The translations under genes and the position numbers were made by a program. A stretch of DNA of 64,000 nt from positions 1 to 64,000 of the forward strand of contig NZ_BAABJZ010000099.1 of assembly GCF_039543565.1 (NCBI RefSeq), in the 5' to 3' direction. This document shows, in pieces, positions 8,686-18,028 of this stretch (position 1 is its first letter; each line of letters begins with the position of its first letter). Source of the DNA: Ferrimonas pelagia (GTDB taxonomy: Bacteria; Pseudomonadota; Gammaproteobacteria; Enterobacterales; Shewanellaceae). The notes below the pieces were generated by a model. That model was not told the DNA's origin, ran no database searches, and saw only the letters and a list, made by a program, of their open reading frames with translations.

Positions 8686-9375
8686 TTGTACCCACGGCTC
8701 TTGGCCGCGATAAGCGCGGCCCTACTGTTTCTGCTCACACCCGTTAGTGCTGAGCCCCCCGCCCCCTATCAAGCCCAATACCGCGCCTTCGCCAGCGGCC
8801 TGCCCTGCGGTCAAGGCGAGATCGAACTCAAGCGATTGTCACCCGGCCAATATCAATACTCAGCCTCCGGCAAGATCTGCAGTATGGGCCCGCGCGCATC
8901 TCATCAGAGCCTATTCACCTACGACGACCGTAAGATCTTACCGCAGCGCTACGAAACTGTCTTGGATGGGGTATGGCGCGATCGGCACTTAGCTGGGATC
9001 CAACAAGAAGGCGTCTTCGTCCAAACACTTAATGGCGAGCCCTTACCGCTCGAGCTGCCCTTTCACCCGGCGCAGTGGGAGCCCACCTTATTGATCCATC
9101 AACTGGGCCTGGCCCGCAGCTCGGTGCAGTTGTCATATACCTGGGGCGAAGAGACGCGAGATTACCTGTTTGAATACCTCGGAGAAGAAACGCTCGAGAC
9201 CAAGCTGGGTCAACTTAAGACGCACAAGTTTGAACAGGACCACCCACATAAGCAGCGCGTCGCTCAGTTTTGGTTTGCGCCGCAATTGAATGACGCCTTA
9301 GTTCAGGTCAAAGTTTCCCGCCTTGGGATCCCTTGGCTGACAGTGGAACTGAGCGCGTATCAGGCTGCACCATGA
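8686..9375 (+). CDS. DUF3108 exported protein
   Basis: This 229-residue protein has a signal peptide ending VSAEPPAPY. Its beta-rich body has the DUF3108 layout: an opening YQAQYRAFASGLPCGQGEI, a repeated Y-Y-S-S strand pattern, FTYDDRKILPQRYE and a late FWFAPQLNDALVQVKV. DUF3108 proteins are periplasmic or envelope proteins of unknown function, with a fold related to lipoprotein carriers. The start is TTG with AGGAG eight bases before it. Its stop overlaps the start of the next gene (ATGA), so the two are translationally coupled. Confidence 0.8.
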   Translation: MYPRLLAAISAALLFLLTPVSAEPPAPYQAQYRAFASGLPCGQGEIELKRLSPGQYQYSASGKICSMGPRASHQSLFTYDDRKILPQRYETVLDGVWRDRHLAGIQQEGVFVQTLNGEPLPLELPFHPAQWEPTLLIHQLGLARSSVQLSYTWGEETRDYLFEYLGEETLETKLGQLKTHKFEQDHPHKQRVAQFWFAPQLNDALVQVKVSRLGIPWLTVELSAYQAAP

Positions 9376-9845
9376 TCTTCCTTCCGCCAGAACGCCTAAC
9401 CGACCAGGGTTGGGCCACCCCCAGTCTCTGGCTCTATCTACTGATGGCGCTATGCGGTCGTACCTGGTGGCTGTTGATCGTCGCCGCCATCAGTCGTGAG
9501 CATGGCAGTGAACTGCTTGCCCTGTTTTATCCAAGTCGCACCGATTTTTATCTGGGCTTGGCGATAGGCCTGTGCCCGGCTCTGCTGCTCTGGTGCCAGG
9601 GCTTTCGCCAGCACAACCGGATTGCTGCTCATCTATGGTATTTGGGGCAGCCCATGCTGCTGCTCACCATGCTGGCCGATCTCACCTTGCAATTGCGTGT
9701 GCATATTCTCAGTAACGGCCAATTCTCTTGGGGCCCTGCCATCCTGTTTATGCTGACCATCTGGGCGACCTGGTATCTACTGCAGAGCCGGGATACACGC
9801 ACCGTGTTCAAGTTACGGGGCCAGCAAGCCGCTCGCCTTCGCTAA
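9372..9845 (+). CDS. DUF2919 inner-membrane protein (YfeZ-like)
   Basis: The ATG overlapping the previous stop gives 157 residues with about four hydrophobic membrane segments. Family marks are PSLWLYLLMALCGRTWWLL near the N-terminus and SRE..ELLALFYPSRTDFYLGLAIGLCPAL after it, typical of DUF2919. The function of the family is unknown. Coupling to the exported DUF3108 protein suggests a shared envelope role, which is inference only. Confidence 0.78.
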   Translation: MIFLPPERLTDQGWATPSLWLYLLMALCGRTWWLLIVAAISREHGSELLALFYPSRTDFYLGLAIGLCPALLLWCQGFRQHNRIAAHLWYLGQPMLLLTMLADLTLQLRVHILSNGQFSWGPAILFMLTIWATWYLLQSRDTRTVFKLRGQQAARLR

Positions 9846-9954
9846 ACACCAAGGTGCATACAAAATAAACATAAATGGATAGTTTATCTGTTTATGGCGT
9901 TAAGTTATGAGTTAAACTGACGCTATTGTCCTTCTCTCACTACTTATCGGCCGC

Positions 9955-10524
9955 ATGATGACACAAAAGCCTATTATTCTCTTCGCCACCCTCTTGTCCA
10001 TCCTCATGACCGGCTGCGCCCACCGTAATGCCGCCACAGCAGGGGATGCTGATTGGTATGATGCAGCGCAAGTGGGCCACTCCGGCTATGTCGAGCAGCA
10101 CAGTGGCGATCTGAATACCCAATCGCTCGAAGGCCAGCACCCGCTGTTCTTTGCCTACAGTGAAAGTGACCGACTGGCGTTTAAGGCCCTGCTCGAGGCC
10201 GGCGCCGATCCGCATACGGCTAACACACAAGGCACTACCCTCTTGTGTCAGGCTGCCGAGAGTAACGATCCCTTCTATCTGCGTGAACTGCTGGCTTACG
10301 GCGCCAACATTGATCAGGCCAACCCCGGCGATCCCAAACGACCGAACGCCGCCTTCTGCGCCGCCGCCAGCGGCCGTAAGCACAATCTCACCCTGCTCAT
10401 CTCCCTCGGTGCGGATCAATCCGTACGAAATAGCGATGGAGACACCGTTTGGGATGTGGCGGAAGAGTTGCTCCCGACTTCGACACGGCCCATCAAAGAG
10501 CAACTGAAGCAGCCAACGCCGTAA
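9955..10524 (+). CDS. ankyrin-repeat lipoprotein
   Basis: The 189-residue product begins with a lipoprotein signal; the lipobox LMTGC places the lipidated cysteine near residue 21. About four ankyrin-like repeats follow, including ALLEAGADPHTANTQGTTLLCQAA and LLAYGANIDQANPGD. Such repeats bind other proteins, so this is probably a periplasm-facing scaffold or inhibitor. The exact partner is not visible. A neighbouring ATG three bases later is an equally possible start. It stands alone, 110 bases after DUF2919. Confidence 0.8.
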   Translation: MMTQKPIILFATLLSILMTGCAHRNAATAGDADWYDAAQVGHSGYVEQHSGDLNTQSLEGQHPLFFAYSESDRLAFKALLEAGADPHTANTQGTTLLCQAAESNDPFYLRELLAYGANIDQANPGDPKRPNAAFCAAASGRKHNLTLLISLGADQSVRNSDGDTVWDVAEELLPTSTRPIKEQLKQPTP

Positions 10525-10613
10525 CTGGTCTAGCCTGTTTTCCATTGTTGATGATCAGGCCGCATGGTACATATTGCGGTCACATTCTCGATTGACAGCA
10601 GAAAGTAACGCTG

Positions 10614-11174
10614 ATGAAAAAAATAATCTCTGTATTAGCCCTGATCGGCGCCATTGTCCTACCCGCCCAAGCCAACACCGTGTCCGGGGTAGACTTGGCA
10701 CCAAGCATTAAGATCCAAGGGCAATCATTGAACTACTATGGCGCAGGCGTGCGCTCGAAGTTCTTTATGAAGCTCTATGTCGGCTCTCTGTATGCTCAGC
10801 AAGCCGAACTGAATGCCGCCAACGTCCTGACCAGCGAACAACTCAGCGCCGTTCGCCTGAACATCATCTCCAGCATGATCACCTCCGATCGCATGGTAGA
10901 TACCATCATCGAAGGCTTTGAGACAGCAAGCAATGGGAACCTGGCCCCACTGCAGCAACGGTTGGATACCTTCCTGGCAGTGTTTGATGAAGCCGTTGAG
11001 ATCGGCGATCAGTTCACCATGGTGTCCATTCCCGGCGTTGGATTGGAAGCCTATAAGAACGGCAAATTGCTGACCCTGATCGAAGGCGATGATTTCCGTC
11101 GTACCCTGTTTGCGATCTGGCTGGGTGACAAACCCGCCGATAAAAAGCTCAAGCAAGCAATGCTTGGCAAGTAA
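10614..11174 (+). CDS. chalcone isomerase-like exported protein
   Basis: The 186-residue protein has a signal peptide (first 20 residues, ending PAQA) and the bacterial chalcone-isomerase-like fold: GVDLAPSI, then YYGAGVRSKFFMKLYVGSLY, a mid helix with SDRMVDTIIEGFE, and FRRTLFAIWLGDKPADKKLKQAMLG at the end. Bacterial members are periplasmic and generally lack plant isomerase activity; their physiological role is unknown. The gene is followed by a strong terminator. Confidence 0.85.
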   Translation: MKKIISVLALIGAIVLPAQANTVSGVDLAPSIKIQGQSLNYYGAGVRSKFFMKLYVGSLYAQQAELNAANVLTSEQLSAVRLNIISSMITSDRMVDTIIEGFETASNGNLAPLQQRLDTFLAVFDEAVEIGDQFTMVSIPGVGLEAYKNGKLLTLIEGDDFRRTLFAIWLGDKPADKKLKQAMLGK

Positions 11175-11192
11175 GTCACGCTCAGACATGAC

Positions 11193-11217
11193 AACGGCGC
11201 CCCTAAGTGGCGCCGTT
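11193..11217 (+). terminator. intrinsic terminator after the chalcone isomerase-like gene
   Basis: AACGGCGCC (11193-11201) pairs perfectly with GGCGCCGTT (11209-11217) over a 7-base loop, followed by TCATTTC. It separates this gene from the convergent barrel gene and may serve both directions. Confidence 0.75.
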
Positions 11218-11237
11218 TCATTTCCCGAGAACAAACT

Positions 11238-12110
11238 TTAGAACATAAAGTTGAAGCTCACGCCGAAGCCAAGGCGACCATCAATATCTTGCTTCCGACG
11301 CCCCCACTTCTGGCCGTCCCATTCCAACTCACCATCAAATTGATAACCGGCCATTACTGACAGATCCCAACCCGTCTGCGGGAAATAGCTCCAACGTAAA
11401 AACGCTAACGGTGCGGCCGTTTCCGCCACGCCATCCGCTAGGGCGAAACGGTCACTGCGATACGCGGCGCCCCACGCCAGTTCATAATGTCGATTCCAAC
11501 GATAGCTCAGCTCAAGTCCCGCCCCGCCGGAAAAACCCGGCTCGAAGGGGTTATCCAACTTCCATTTTTCATTGATCTGCCACTTCACCAATATGATAGG
11601 GAATGCCTTGGTATCCTTGATGTCATGCAGATACGACAGGCCCAAGCCCAATTGCAGATCCGAATTGAGTGTGTACAACCCCCCAGCCAGCACACCGTAA
11701 CTGTCACCCTTGGACAGACTGGCGTCCTCGGTCGCAGACCACTGCAATCGAGGCGCAACAATCAAGCTCCAGCGCTCATCCAGTAGGTGTATGACATTCA
11801 GACCGACGCCCACTTTGTCTCGGCGCTCCCAAACCGGCAGCGTGCCCCCAAACAGTGTCTCCGCGTCAAAATCAAATGCACGGCGGTCATAACTGATATT
11901 TGCCCCCACCATCCACCTTGGCCCCAAGCGGGTACGGTAGCCGAGCCGAGCCCCCAAGTGATGGTCGCCGTAGTCACCATCTTGTGCCATGGTGCCATCG
12001 GCAAACTGCACCCCATGCAGATCCAGCGCCCACGGTGTACGCGCCGGTTTCCCCGGTTGTGCCATCACCCCACACGCGATCAGGGCCAGCGCTCCAATGC
12101 AATACTTCAT
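11238..12110 (-). CDS. outer-membrane beta-barrel protein (DUF6268-like)
   Basis: The 290-residue product has a signal peptide and then alternating short strands with Gly and aromatic residues (GARLGYRTRLGPRWMVGANISYDRR, GLNVIHLLDERWSLIVAPRLQW). It ends SFNFMF with a terminal Phe, as expected for a barrel folded by the BAM complex. The layout fits the DUF6268 group of outer-membrane proteins. No transport substrate can be inferred. It is a single gene between a convergent terminator and the TetR gene on the same strand. Confidence 0.75.
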   Translation of the reverse strand: MKYCIGALALIACGVMAQPGKPARTPWALDLHGVQFADGTMAQDGDYGDHHLGARLGYRTRLGPRWMVGANISYDRRAFDFDAETLFGGTLPVWERRDKVGVGLNVIHLLDERWSLIVAPRLQWSATEDASLSKGDSYGVLAGGLYTLNSDLQLGLGLSYLHDIKDTKAFPIILVKWQINEKWKLDNPFEPGFSGGAGLELSYRWNRHYELAWGAAYRSDRFALADGVAETAAPLAFLRWSYFPQTGWDLSVMAGYQFDGELEWDGQKWGRRKQDIDGRLGFGVSFNFMF

Positions 12111-12148
12111 GATCCATCCTTGTACATCATTACTTCGTGCGCCCGAAG

Positions 12149-12769
12149 CTATCCTTGTGCGCCCTGTAAAAACAGGTCTAGAACCTGCTCTATCCTAAGC
12201 CGACGCTGCTGCGGCGTTTCACGGCATGGCAATCCAAGCTCACAGCGCATGTGCTCTAATCCCCGAGCCATCAACAACAATTGCTCAGCAGCGAATTCCG
12301 GCTCTGCCAACTGTATCCAACCGTCAATGCAGGCCTGTTGCAAGTAGTTCGCTAAATGATGATGAACCCTATCGGGCCCCGCCTCAAAATAACGCTGCGA
12401 CAGCTGGGGATGCGTTTCGGCCGCACTGACACACAGCCGGTAAACATAGATCGCTTCCGGACTGTAGATCATGTCAACAAAGTGCAGCAAAAATTCCGTC
12501 AGTACATTGCGCATATCCCTGCCTTTGAGGGTGTCCAACTGCAGCTCGGCCGCGACGCACTTGCTCTCCACACAATAGGTGAACAACTCATCCTTGCTGC
12601 CAAAGTGGGCGTAGACCGTCTGCTTGGACACACCCGCCTGCTGCGCGATCTCATCCATACTGGTGGTCAAATAGCCTTGCTGCATAAACAGTTCGCTCGC
12701 CGCTTGCACTATCTGCTGCCGTTTCTGCTCACTTCGTGGCGACAATCCTTGACCCATATCCCTTCCCAT
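12149..12769 (-). CDS. TetR/AcrR-family repressor, probably of the adjacent RND pump
   Basis: The 206-residue protein has an N-terminal helix-turn-helix with the TetR signature: IVQAASELFMQQGYLTTSMDEIAQQAGVSKQTVYAHFGSKDELF at about residues 19-64. The C-terminal half is the ligand-binding and dimer domain. It is transcribed away from the RND operon, with about 100 bp between them holding a palindrome, the standard arrangement for a local efflux repressor. The inducer is unknown. Confidence 0.88.
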   Translation of the reverse strand: MGRDMGQGLSPRSEQKRQQIVQAASELFMQQGYLTTSMDEIAQQAGVSKQTVYAHFGSKDELFTYCVESKCVAAELQLDTLKGRDMRNVLTEFLLHFVDMIYSPEAIYVYRLCVSAAETHPQLSQRYFEAGPDRVHHHLANYLQQACIDGWIQLAEPEFAAEQLLLMARGLEHMRCELGLPCRETPQQRRLRIEQVLDLFLQGAQG

Positions 12770-12803
12770 CTACGCAACCTAACATTCACATTCAAACTGG
12801 ACA

Positions 12804-12825
12804 GTCTAGTTTTGTCAAATTAGAC
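12804..12825. promoter_or_regulatory. candidate TetR operator
   Basis: A 22-bp imperfect palindrome (GTCTAGTTT at the left, AAATTAGAC at the right) sits midway between the divergent tetR and efflux starts. A TTGTCA within it could be the -35 element of the efflux promoter. Assignment to the neighbouring TetR protein is inference from position and symmetry. Confidence 0.5.
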
Positions 12826-12869
12826 TCAGCAGTACAGTTCACACTTTGACCGAAAACAGGCGAAGGATC

Positions 12870-13970
12870 ATGCCCCACTTTTCCACTCTTCAACGGCTCG
12901 TCGCTGCTGGATTTGTTCTGCTGCTCAATGGGTGCAATGAGGAGCCCAACACCACACCCACGGCAACACCGACGCCCGTGCAGGTCCAGGCCGTCGCTTT
13001 TGACAACAGCTATCCGGTCACGCATCGTTTCGTCGGCCAGATCAACAACGCCAGCACCAGCGTATTGGGGCTTGAATTAGGTGGCGTGATCCGCTCAGTC
13101 TTGGCAGATGTCGGGGATCGTATTGAGTCAGGCCAACCCTTGGCCCAACTGGATACCTCGTTGCTGCAAGCCGAAGCGGCGCAACTTGAAGCCAATCGAA
13201 ACCAGATCCTCGCTCAGCTCAGCCTCAATCGCGCCACTCGCGAACGCCAACAGACGCTACAGCAACAAGGCTATCAATCACAGCAACAGCTCGACGAACT
13301 GATCAGCCAAGAGGCCAGCCTGCAAGCCAACCTCAGTGAGCTGGATGCCGCACTGCAAGCCAATGACTTGCGCCAGCAAAAAAGCACCTTACGCTCCCCT
13401 TATGCCGGGATCTTATCGCAGCGCAACCTCGCGCCGGGCCAAGTGGTTGCCGCTGGCCAAGCGGTGTTTACCCTAGTGCCGGAACAAGGTGCAGAAGCCC
13501 GGATCGGCGTGCCGGTTGCCCTGCTAAACCGCCTGAAAACGGAGCAGGCATTTACCTTACTGCATGGCAAGGAGCCCATCGAAGCGACGCTACTGGGCCG
13601 CAGTGCCGAAGTGGACAGCGCGACCCGCACTGTGGAACTGCGCTTCGCGCTGCCGTCCGGGCGCAGTTGGCTCAATGGCGATCTCATCTACCTCTCCTTG
13701 GTCGAAACGGTATCCCAGCGTGCCACGGCGATCCCCGCAGATTTGTTGATCAGCGGTCTGCGCGGTCGCTGGAATGTACTGGTGGCCGCGCCACAGGAGG
13801 ACGGGCACATATTGCAGCGCCGTGATGTCACGGTTCTGCATACCGACCAAAACCAGGTGTATATCGACGGCGCGCTGATCGACGACGAATGGCTGGTCAG
13901 CGCGGGTCTGCACAAACTGGTGCAGGGTCAACACGTCGAACTGGTGATCAACCCGGAGACACAGCCATGA
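12870..13970 (+). CDS. RND efflux periplasmic adaptor (HlyD/AcrA family lipoprotein)
   Basis: I choose the ATG at 12870, giving 366 residues that begin with a lipoprotein signal (lipobox LLNGC), over an upstream TTG that would spoil it. The body shows the adaptor order: a beta-barrel and lipoyl half-motif (GVIRSVLADVGDRIESGQPLAQLD), a coiled-coil hairpin rich in Gln and Leu with ERQQTLQQQGYQSQQQLDEL, the second lipoyl half (STLRSPYAGILSQRNLAPGQVV) and a membrane-proximal domain. It links the inner-membrane pump to an outer-membrane channel. The stop overlaps the pump start. No TolC-like gene is in the window. Confidence 0.9.
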   Translation: MPHFSTLQRLVAAGFVLLLNGCNEEPNTTPTATPTPVQVQAVAFDNSYPVTHRFVGQINNASTSVLGLELGGVIRSVLADVGDRIESGQPLAQLDTSLLQAEAAQLEANRNQILAQLSLNRATRERQQTLQQQGYQSQQQLDELISQEASLQANLSELDAALQANDLRQQKSTLRSPYAGILSQRNLAPGQVVAAGQAVFTLVPEQGAEARIGVPVALLNRLKTEQAFTLLHGKEPIEATLLGRSAEVDSATRTVELRFALPSGRSWLNGDLIYLSLVETVSQRATAIPADLLISGLRGRWNVLVAAPQEDGHILQRRDVTVLHTDQNQVYIDGALIDDEWLVSAGLHKLVQGQHVELVINPETQP

Positions 13971-16900
13971 TCCGTGCGCTGATCTACAACCCACGGCTGT
14001 TTCTTCTGTTGCTTGCGCTGATCTTGGTGGCGGGGCTGGGCGCGCTCGATCAGCTACCTCGAACCGAAGACCCAGCCTTTATCAATCGCTTTGCCGCGGT
14101 GATCACGCCATACCCCGGTGCCAGTGCCGAGAAGGTTGAGCTGCTGATCACCGAGCCGCTTGAGGCTCAACTGCGTCAGCTGGATGAACTCAAGCTGATC
14201 ACCTCCAGCTCCCGACCAGGACTGTCGGTGATCTCACTGGAGCTCAAAGACAGTGTGATGGATGGCCAATTAGCCTGGAGTCGCGCACGGGATCTGGCGG
14301 CACAGATCATCCCACAGCTGCCGCAAGCCGCCGGAACACCGGATCTGGATGATCAGATCGCCAATGCCTTTACCCGGATCTTCAGTCTGCGTTGGGCTGG
14401 TCCGACGGAGCCCGACATGGCCGCGCTGGGCCGCTACGCCGAGGCCCTAGCCAACCGCTTGCGTCTCCCGGCCGGCACCGATTACGTCACGGTCCAGGGG
14501 CGACTGGCCGAAGAGATCGCGGTCGACATCGATGAAGCACAGATGCAGGCACTTGGGCTGACCACACAACAGCTCGCACAGGTGATCGCGGCCAGCGACA
14601 GCAAAACCGCCGCTGGCACGCTGGACAACGCCAGTCTGCGTGCCCAGGTCGAGATCGGCGGCGAGCTGGATTCCTTGGCACGGATCCGTCAGATCCCGCT
14701 GCGACTGGATCAACAACACGCGATCCGTCTGGGCGACATCGCCACCGTTTCCCGCGCACTGTACCGGCCGGCGACCGCAACGGCACTGGTGCAGGGGGAA
14801 AGCGCGGTATTGGTGTCGGCACGAATGCTGCCCGACTTTCGGGTGGATCGCTGGGATGATCAGATCGAGCAACAACTGGCGATCTTCCGCCACTCGCTCC
14901 CGGCCAATGTCCAACTGGACACCCTGTTTACCCAGCGTGACTACACCGAAGGTCGGCTCAGTGAGCTGACCGTCGGCTTAGGCCAAGGATTTGTCCTGAT
15001 CGTACTGGTCTTGCTGATCACCCTTGGCCTGCGCTCAGCCCTACTGGTGGCGACGGCCTTGCCGTTAACCGCGCTGATCACCCTCGCGTGTATGATGTTC
15101 TACGGCCTGCCGATCCATCAGATGTCCGTTACCGGCTTGGTGGTGGCATTGGGGATCATGGTGGATAATGCCATCGTCATTGTCGACGCCATCGGTCAGC
15201 GCCGCCGCGAAGGTCAAGATCCGATCAGCGCCGTGCGCGATACCCTGCGCCATCTCTGGCTCCCTCTTCTCGCCTCCACCCTCACCACGGTCCTGGCGTT
15301 TGCGCCGATCTGGCTGATGCCGGGTCCGCCAGGGGAGTTTGTCGGCGGGATCGCCCTGTCCGTCAGCTTCGCCCTGCTGGCCTCCTACATCGTGTCCCAT
15401 ACCCTGATCGCCGGTCTGGCCGGCCGCTTTGTTCCTAGCAGCACAGGTAAGCACTGGTGGCAAAGCGGGATCCAGCTCCCCGGCGTGATCCGCGCCGGCA
15501 ACCGCCTGCTGACCCTCGCGCTAAAACGCCCACTGCTGACCATCGCGCTGGTAATGATCTTGCCCCTGACCGGATTCTGGAGCGCAGGTCAAATGGCCGA
15601 GCAGTTCTTTCCACCGTCGGATCGCGATATGTTCCAGATCGAGATCTGGTTACCGGACACCGCCAGCCAAGAAGCCACTGAGCAAGCCGTGCACTCCGTT
15701 GATCAGTGGCTACGGCAACGAGATGGGATCACCCAAACCGCCTGGAGCGTTGGCCAAAACTTCCCTGCCTTCTACTACAACCTGCTACAACGTCAACGCG
15801 GGCTGGCCAACTACGCACAAGGGATGATCACCACCGCCCACTTTCGTGTCGCCAACGCCCTGATCCCCGAACTGCAGCACCAGTTGACCCAACAGTTTCC
15901 CCAACTGCAGATCATCGTACGGAAGTTAGAGCAAGGCCCGCCGTTTGAAGCGCCCATCGAATTGCGCTTGTATGGGCCGGAGTTGGAAGGGCTCGACCAG
16001 CTCGGTGAGCAGCTGCGCTTACGTCTGCAACAGCAGCCGCAAGTGGTTCATACCCGCAGCACACTGACCACCGGCCTGCCCACGATCCAACTGCAACTCG
16101 ACGAACAAGCCACCCGCGCAGCCGGCCTGAGCCTGACCGAAGTCAGTGCCCAACTGCGCGGCAGTCTCAACGGCAGTATCGGCGGCAGTCTGTTGGAGGG
16201 GCCAGAATCCTTACCGATACGAGTGCGCCTTGGTGCCGAACAAAGGCAAAGCAGCGCCGATCTCGCCAACATGCCATTGGCCATTCCATCCGGCGCCCTG
16301 TTGCCGGTGTCGGCTTTAGGAGAGCTTGTGGTGCGCCCAAGTCGCGGCGAGATCCCACGCCGAAACGGCGAACGTCTCAACGTGATCCAAGCATACGTAG
16401 AAACCGGCGTACTGCCCTCGCAGGTGCTCGACCCGGTTCTGGCGCAGATGGACGCCGACGCCTTCACTTTGCCCGCTGGCTATCGGATCGAGCTGGGGGG
16501 GGAGAGTGCCGAGCGCAACGATGCCGTGAGCAAACTGATGTCCAATGTCGCCCTCATCTGCGTCGCCTTGGTGGCCATCATCGTCTTATCCTTCAACTCA
16601 TTTCGCTTAACCAGCGTGATCCTCGCCAGCGCGCTGCAATCCGTGGGCTTGGGGCTGCTCTGCGTCTATCTGGCGGGTTATCCGTTTGGCTTTAACGTGA
16701 TCATCGGCTTAATGGGACTGATGGGACTGGCGATCAATGCCGCCATCGTGATCCTGGCCGAGCTGGAAGACTGCCAGCAGGCCAGCGCCGGTATACGCGA
16801 GGCCGTCGTTGCCGCCGTTGGCCGTTGCGGACGCCATATCGGCTCGACCACCATCACCACCATTGGTGGCTTTTTACCCCTGATCCTAGCCGGGGGCGGC

Positions 16901-17047
16901 TTCTGGCCGCCCTTTGCTATCGCCATCGCGGGTGGAACCCTGCTCACCACCCTGCTCTCCTTCCTGTTTGTGCCCGCAGCCTACCGTTTAGCCCGGCGCT
17001 CGCAACGCAACACCAGCGCGACGCCCAATATTGCCATCGCTGCTTGA
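13967..17047 (+). CDS. RND efflux pump, inner-membrane permease (AcrB family)
   Basis: The start overlapping the adaptor stop (ATGA) gives 1026 residues, the usual RND length. Twelve membrane segments and two large periplasmic loops are evident. The TM4 proton-relay region reads GLVVALGIMVDNAIVIVDAI, with Asp-Asn where AcrB has Asp-Asp; other family members also vary here. It should export hydrophobic or amphipathic compounds with proton influx. Substrates cannot be told from sequence. A terminator follows 18 bases downstream, closing a two-gene operon controlled by the divergent TetR protein. Confidence 0.93.
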   Translation: MIRALIYNPRLFLLLLALILVAGLGALDQLPRTEDPAFINRFAAVITPYPGASAEKVELLITEPLEAQLRQLDELKLITSSSRPGLSVISLELKDSVMDGQLAWSRARDLAAQIIPQLPQAAGTPDLDDQIANAFTRIFSLRWAGPTEPDMAALGRYAEALANRLRLPAGTDYVTVQGRLAEEIAVDIDEAQMQALGLTTQQLAQVIAASDSKTAAGTLDNASLRAQVEIGGELDSLARIRQIPLRLDQQHAIRLGDIATVSRALYRPATATALVQGESAVLVSARMLPDFRVDRWDDQIEQQLAIFRHSLPANVQLDTLFTQRDYTEGRLSELTVGLGQGFVLIVLVLLITLGLRSALLVATALPLTALITLACMMFYGLPIHQMSVTGLVVALGIMVDNAIVIVDAIGQRRREGQDPISAVRDTLRHLWLPLLASTLTTVLAFAPIWLMPGPPGEFVGGIALSVSFALLASYIVSHTLIAGLAGRFVPSSTGKHWWQSGIQLPGVIRAGNRLLTLALKRPLLTIALVMILPLTGFWSAGQMAEQFFPPSDRDMFQIEIWLPDTASQEATEQAVHSVDQWLRQRDGITQTAWSVGQNFPAFYYNLLQRQRGLANYAQGMITTAHFRVANALIPELQHQLTQQFPQLQIIVRKLEQGPPFEAPIELRLYGPELEGLDQLGEQLRLRLQQQPQVVHTRSTLTTGLPTIQLQLDEQATRAAGLSLTEVSAQLRGSLNGSIGGSLLEGPESLPIRVRLGAEQRQSSADLANMPLAIPSGALLPVSALGELVVRPSRGEIPRRNGERLNVIQAYVETGVLPSQVLDPVLAQMDADAFTLPAGYRIELGGESAERNDAVSKLMSNVALICVALVAIIVLSFNSFRLTSVILASALQSVGLGLLCVYLAGYPFGFNVIIGLMGLMGLAINAAIVILAELEDCQQASAGIREAVVAAVGRCGRHIGSTTITTIGGFLPLILAGGGFWPPFAIAIAGGTLLTTLLSFLFVPAAYRLARRSQRNTSATPNIAIAA

Positions 17048-17065
17048 GTGAAACGCTGAACATAA

Positions 17066-17089
17066 AAAACGGGCCACTTGGCCCGTTTT
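17066..17089 (+). terminator. terminator of the RND operon
   Basis: AAAACGGGCC (17066-17075) pairs with GGCCCGTTTT (17080-17089) over a 4-base ACTT loop and ends in a T run. It can act in both directions and also closes the convergent ydcH-like gene. Confidence 0.88.
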
Positions 17090-17104
17090 CCTTCCTATGG
17101 GGAG

Positions 17105-17350
17105 TTAGCCGGCGCCATTGACCAAGCGTTGGTGGATCACATCTTTCAAGTGGACCCGTCGGGTCTTCATCTGGACAAAACGTTCATCACCGGCAGGAAC
17201 GCCATTCACCTCTAAGCCGCGGATCGCATGATCCAGTTCATGGTACTCCTTCGCCATTTGGGCAAACTCTTCATCGCCCACCTTTAACGAATGGATCCGC
17301 TCTTTGTGTTCCGGAAACTCGTACATCAGCGCGTGGTTTTCTCCCAGCAT
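17105..17350 (-). CDS. YdcH-family small protein (DUF465)
   Basis: The 81-residue product begins MLGENHALMYEFPEHKERI and shows the DUF465 coiled-coil pattern (AQMAKEYHELDHAIRGLE, then RRVHLKDVIHQRL). An in-frame ATG 39 bases upstream also has a fair ribosome site, but family members start near the MLGEN position. The family is widespread, small and cytosolic, and its function is unsettled. Confidence 0.8.
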   Translation of the reverse strand: MLGENHALMYEFPEHKERIHSLKVGDEEFAQMAKEYHELDHAIRGLEVNGVPAGDERFVQMKTRRVHLKDVIHQRLVNGAG

Positions 17351-17690
17351 AGGGCAGCCTCTTTGGTCGACGAAATGAACTGTAACCATAGCTCATCCCT
17401 CACCGTTCGGCGCAGGGTTCACTCAGTCGGTGTTTCTCCTGCCGACCGCGATGAACATAACGCACTCAGTGCAGATCACAGCCCCCCTCCCACGAGCATT
17501 CGAGCCTTACTCACTTGGATCGCTGGGTGCGTGTAACAAGGCGTAGTGGATGCAAGCTCGCCGCCGGTTCAAGAGCGCAGTTTCCCCTCTTGCTGCTATC
17601 ACCTCCGCTAAGTCATCGTTAGCCGCGCCCATTCAAACCACCGCCTCTACGGTCAACCGCCAGGGTCACACTCAAACCACACACAGCAAA
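17351..17690. other. intergenic stretch, nothing recognised
   Basis: About 340 bases between the YdcH start and the next terminator. They should contain the YdcH promoter on the minus strand. Short open frames here have no ribosome sites or recognisable domains, and no repeat or RNA motif was seen. Confidence 0.5.
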
Positions 17691-17712
17691 AAGACGAGTA
17701 AAGACTCGTCTT
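17691..17712 (-). terminator. terminator of the DUF3862 lipoprotein gene
   Basis: AAGACGAGT (17691-17699) pairs with ACTCGTCTT (17704-17712). A-rich and T-rich flanks on the two sides make it a bidirectional-type intrinsic terminator. It lies 27 bases past the lipoprotein stop. Confidence 0.85.
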
Positions 17713-17739
17713 TTTTCGTCCCCCCGTCACGGCAACGGA

Positions 17740-17997
17740 TCAGTTGGCTTCCAGTCCTTTGCTGCTATAGAGCATGGCTTTGTCACCGGCAAACGCGACT
17801 TTGATCTGGATGTTATCATCCCCCCAGACACAGGTTTGTGTCCCCAAGGTATCATCACAGCGATCCGCCTGACCCAATATGGCCTCGACATCCACCTTGT
17901 CCATGCCCAGCGCGATCTTGTCGTAGTTTTCTGCCGTCAATTTGCTGCAGCCTGCGACCAACATCAGCACGATCCCTGCTGCTATCGCCTTCCTCAT
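17740..17997 (-). CDS. DUF3862 small lipoprotein (BamE/SmpA-like fold)
   Basis: Starting at the ATG at 17997, which has AGGTGAG upstream, the 85-residue product has a lipobox MLVAGC and a mature domain LTAENYDKIALGMDKVDVEAILG ending in SSKGLEAN. This GMdk-V-ILG pattern and the paired cysteines (DRCDD, TCVWGDD) match DUF3862, whose fold resembles BamE. It is probably anchored in the outer membrane and of unknown function. An upstream in-frame start would bury the signal peptide and was rejected. Confidence 0.82.
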   Translation of the reverse strand: MRKAIAAGIVLMLVAGCSKLTAENYDKIALGMDKVDVEAILGQADRCDDTLGTQTCVWGDDNIQIKVAFAGDKAMLYSSKGLEAN

Positions 17998-18028
17998 ACT
18001 CACCTCATCATTAACACATTCGCAACCA

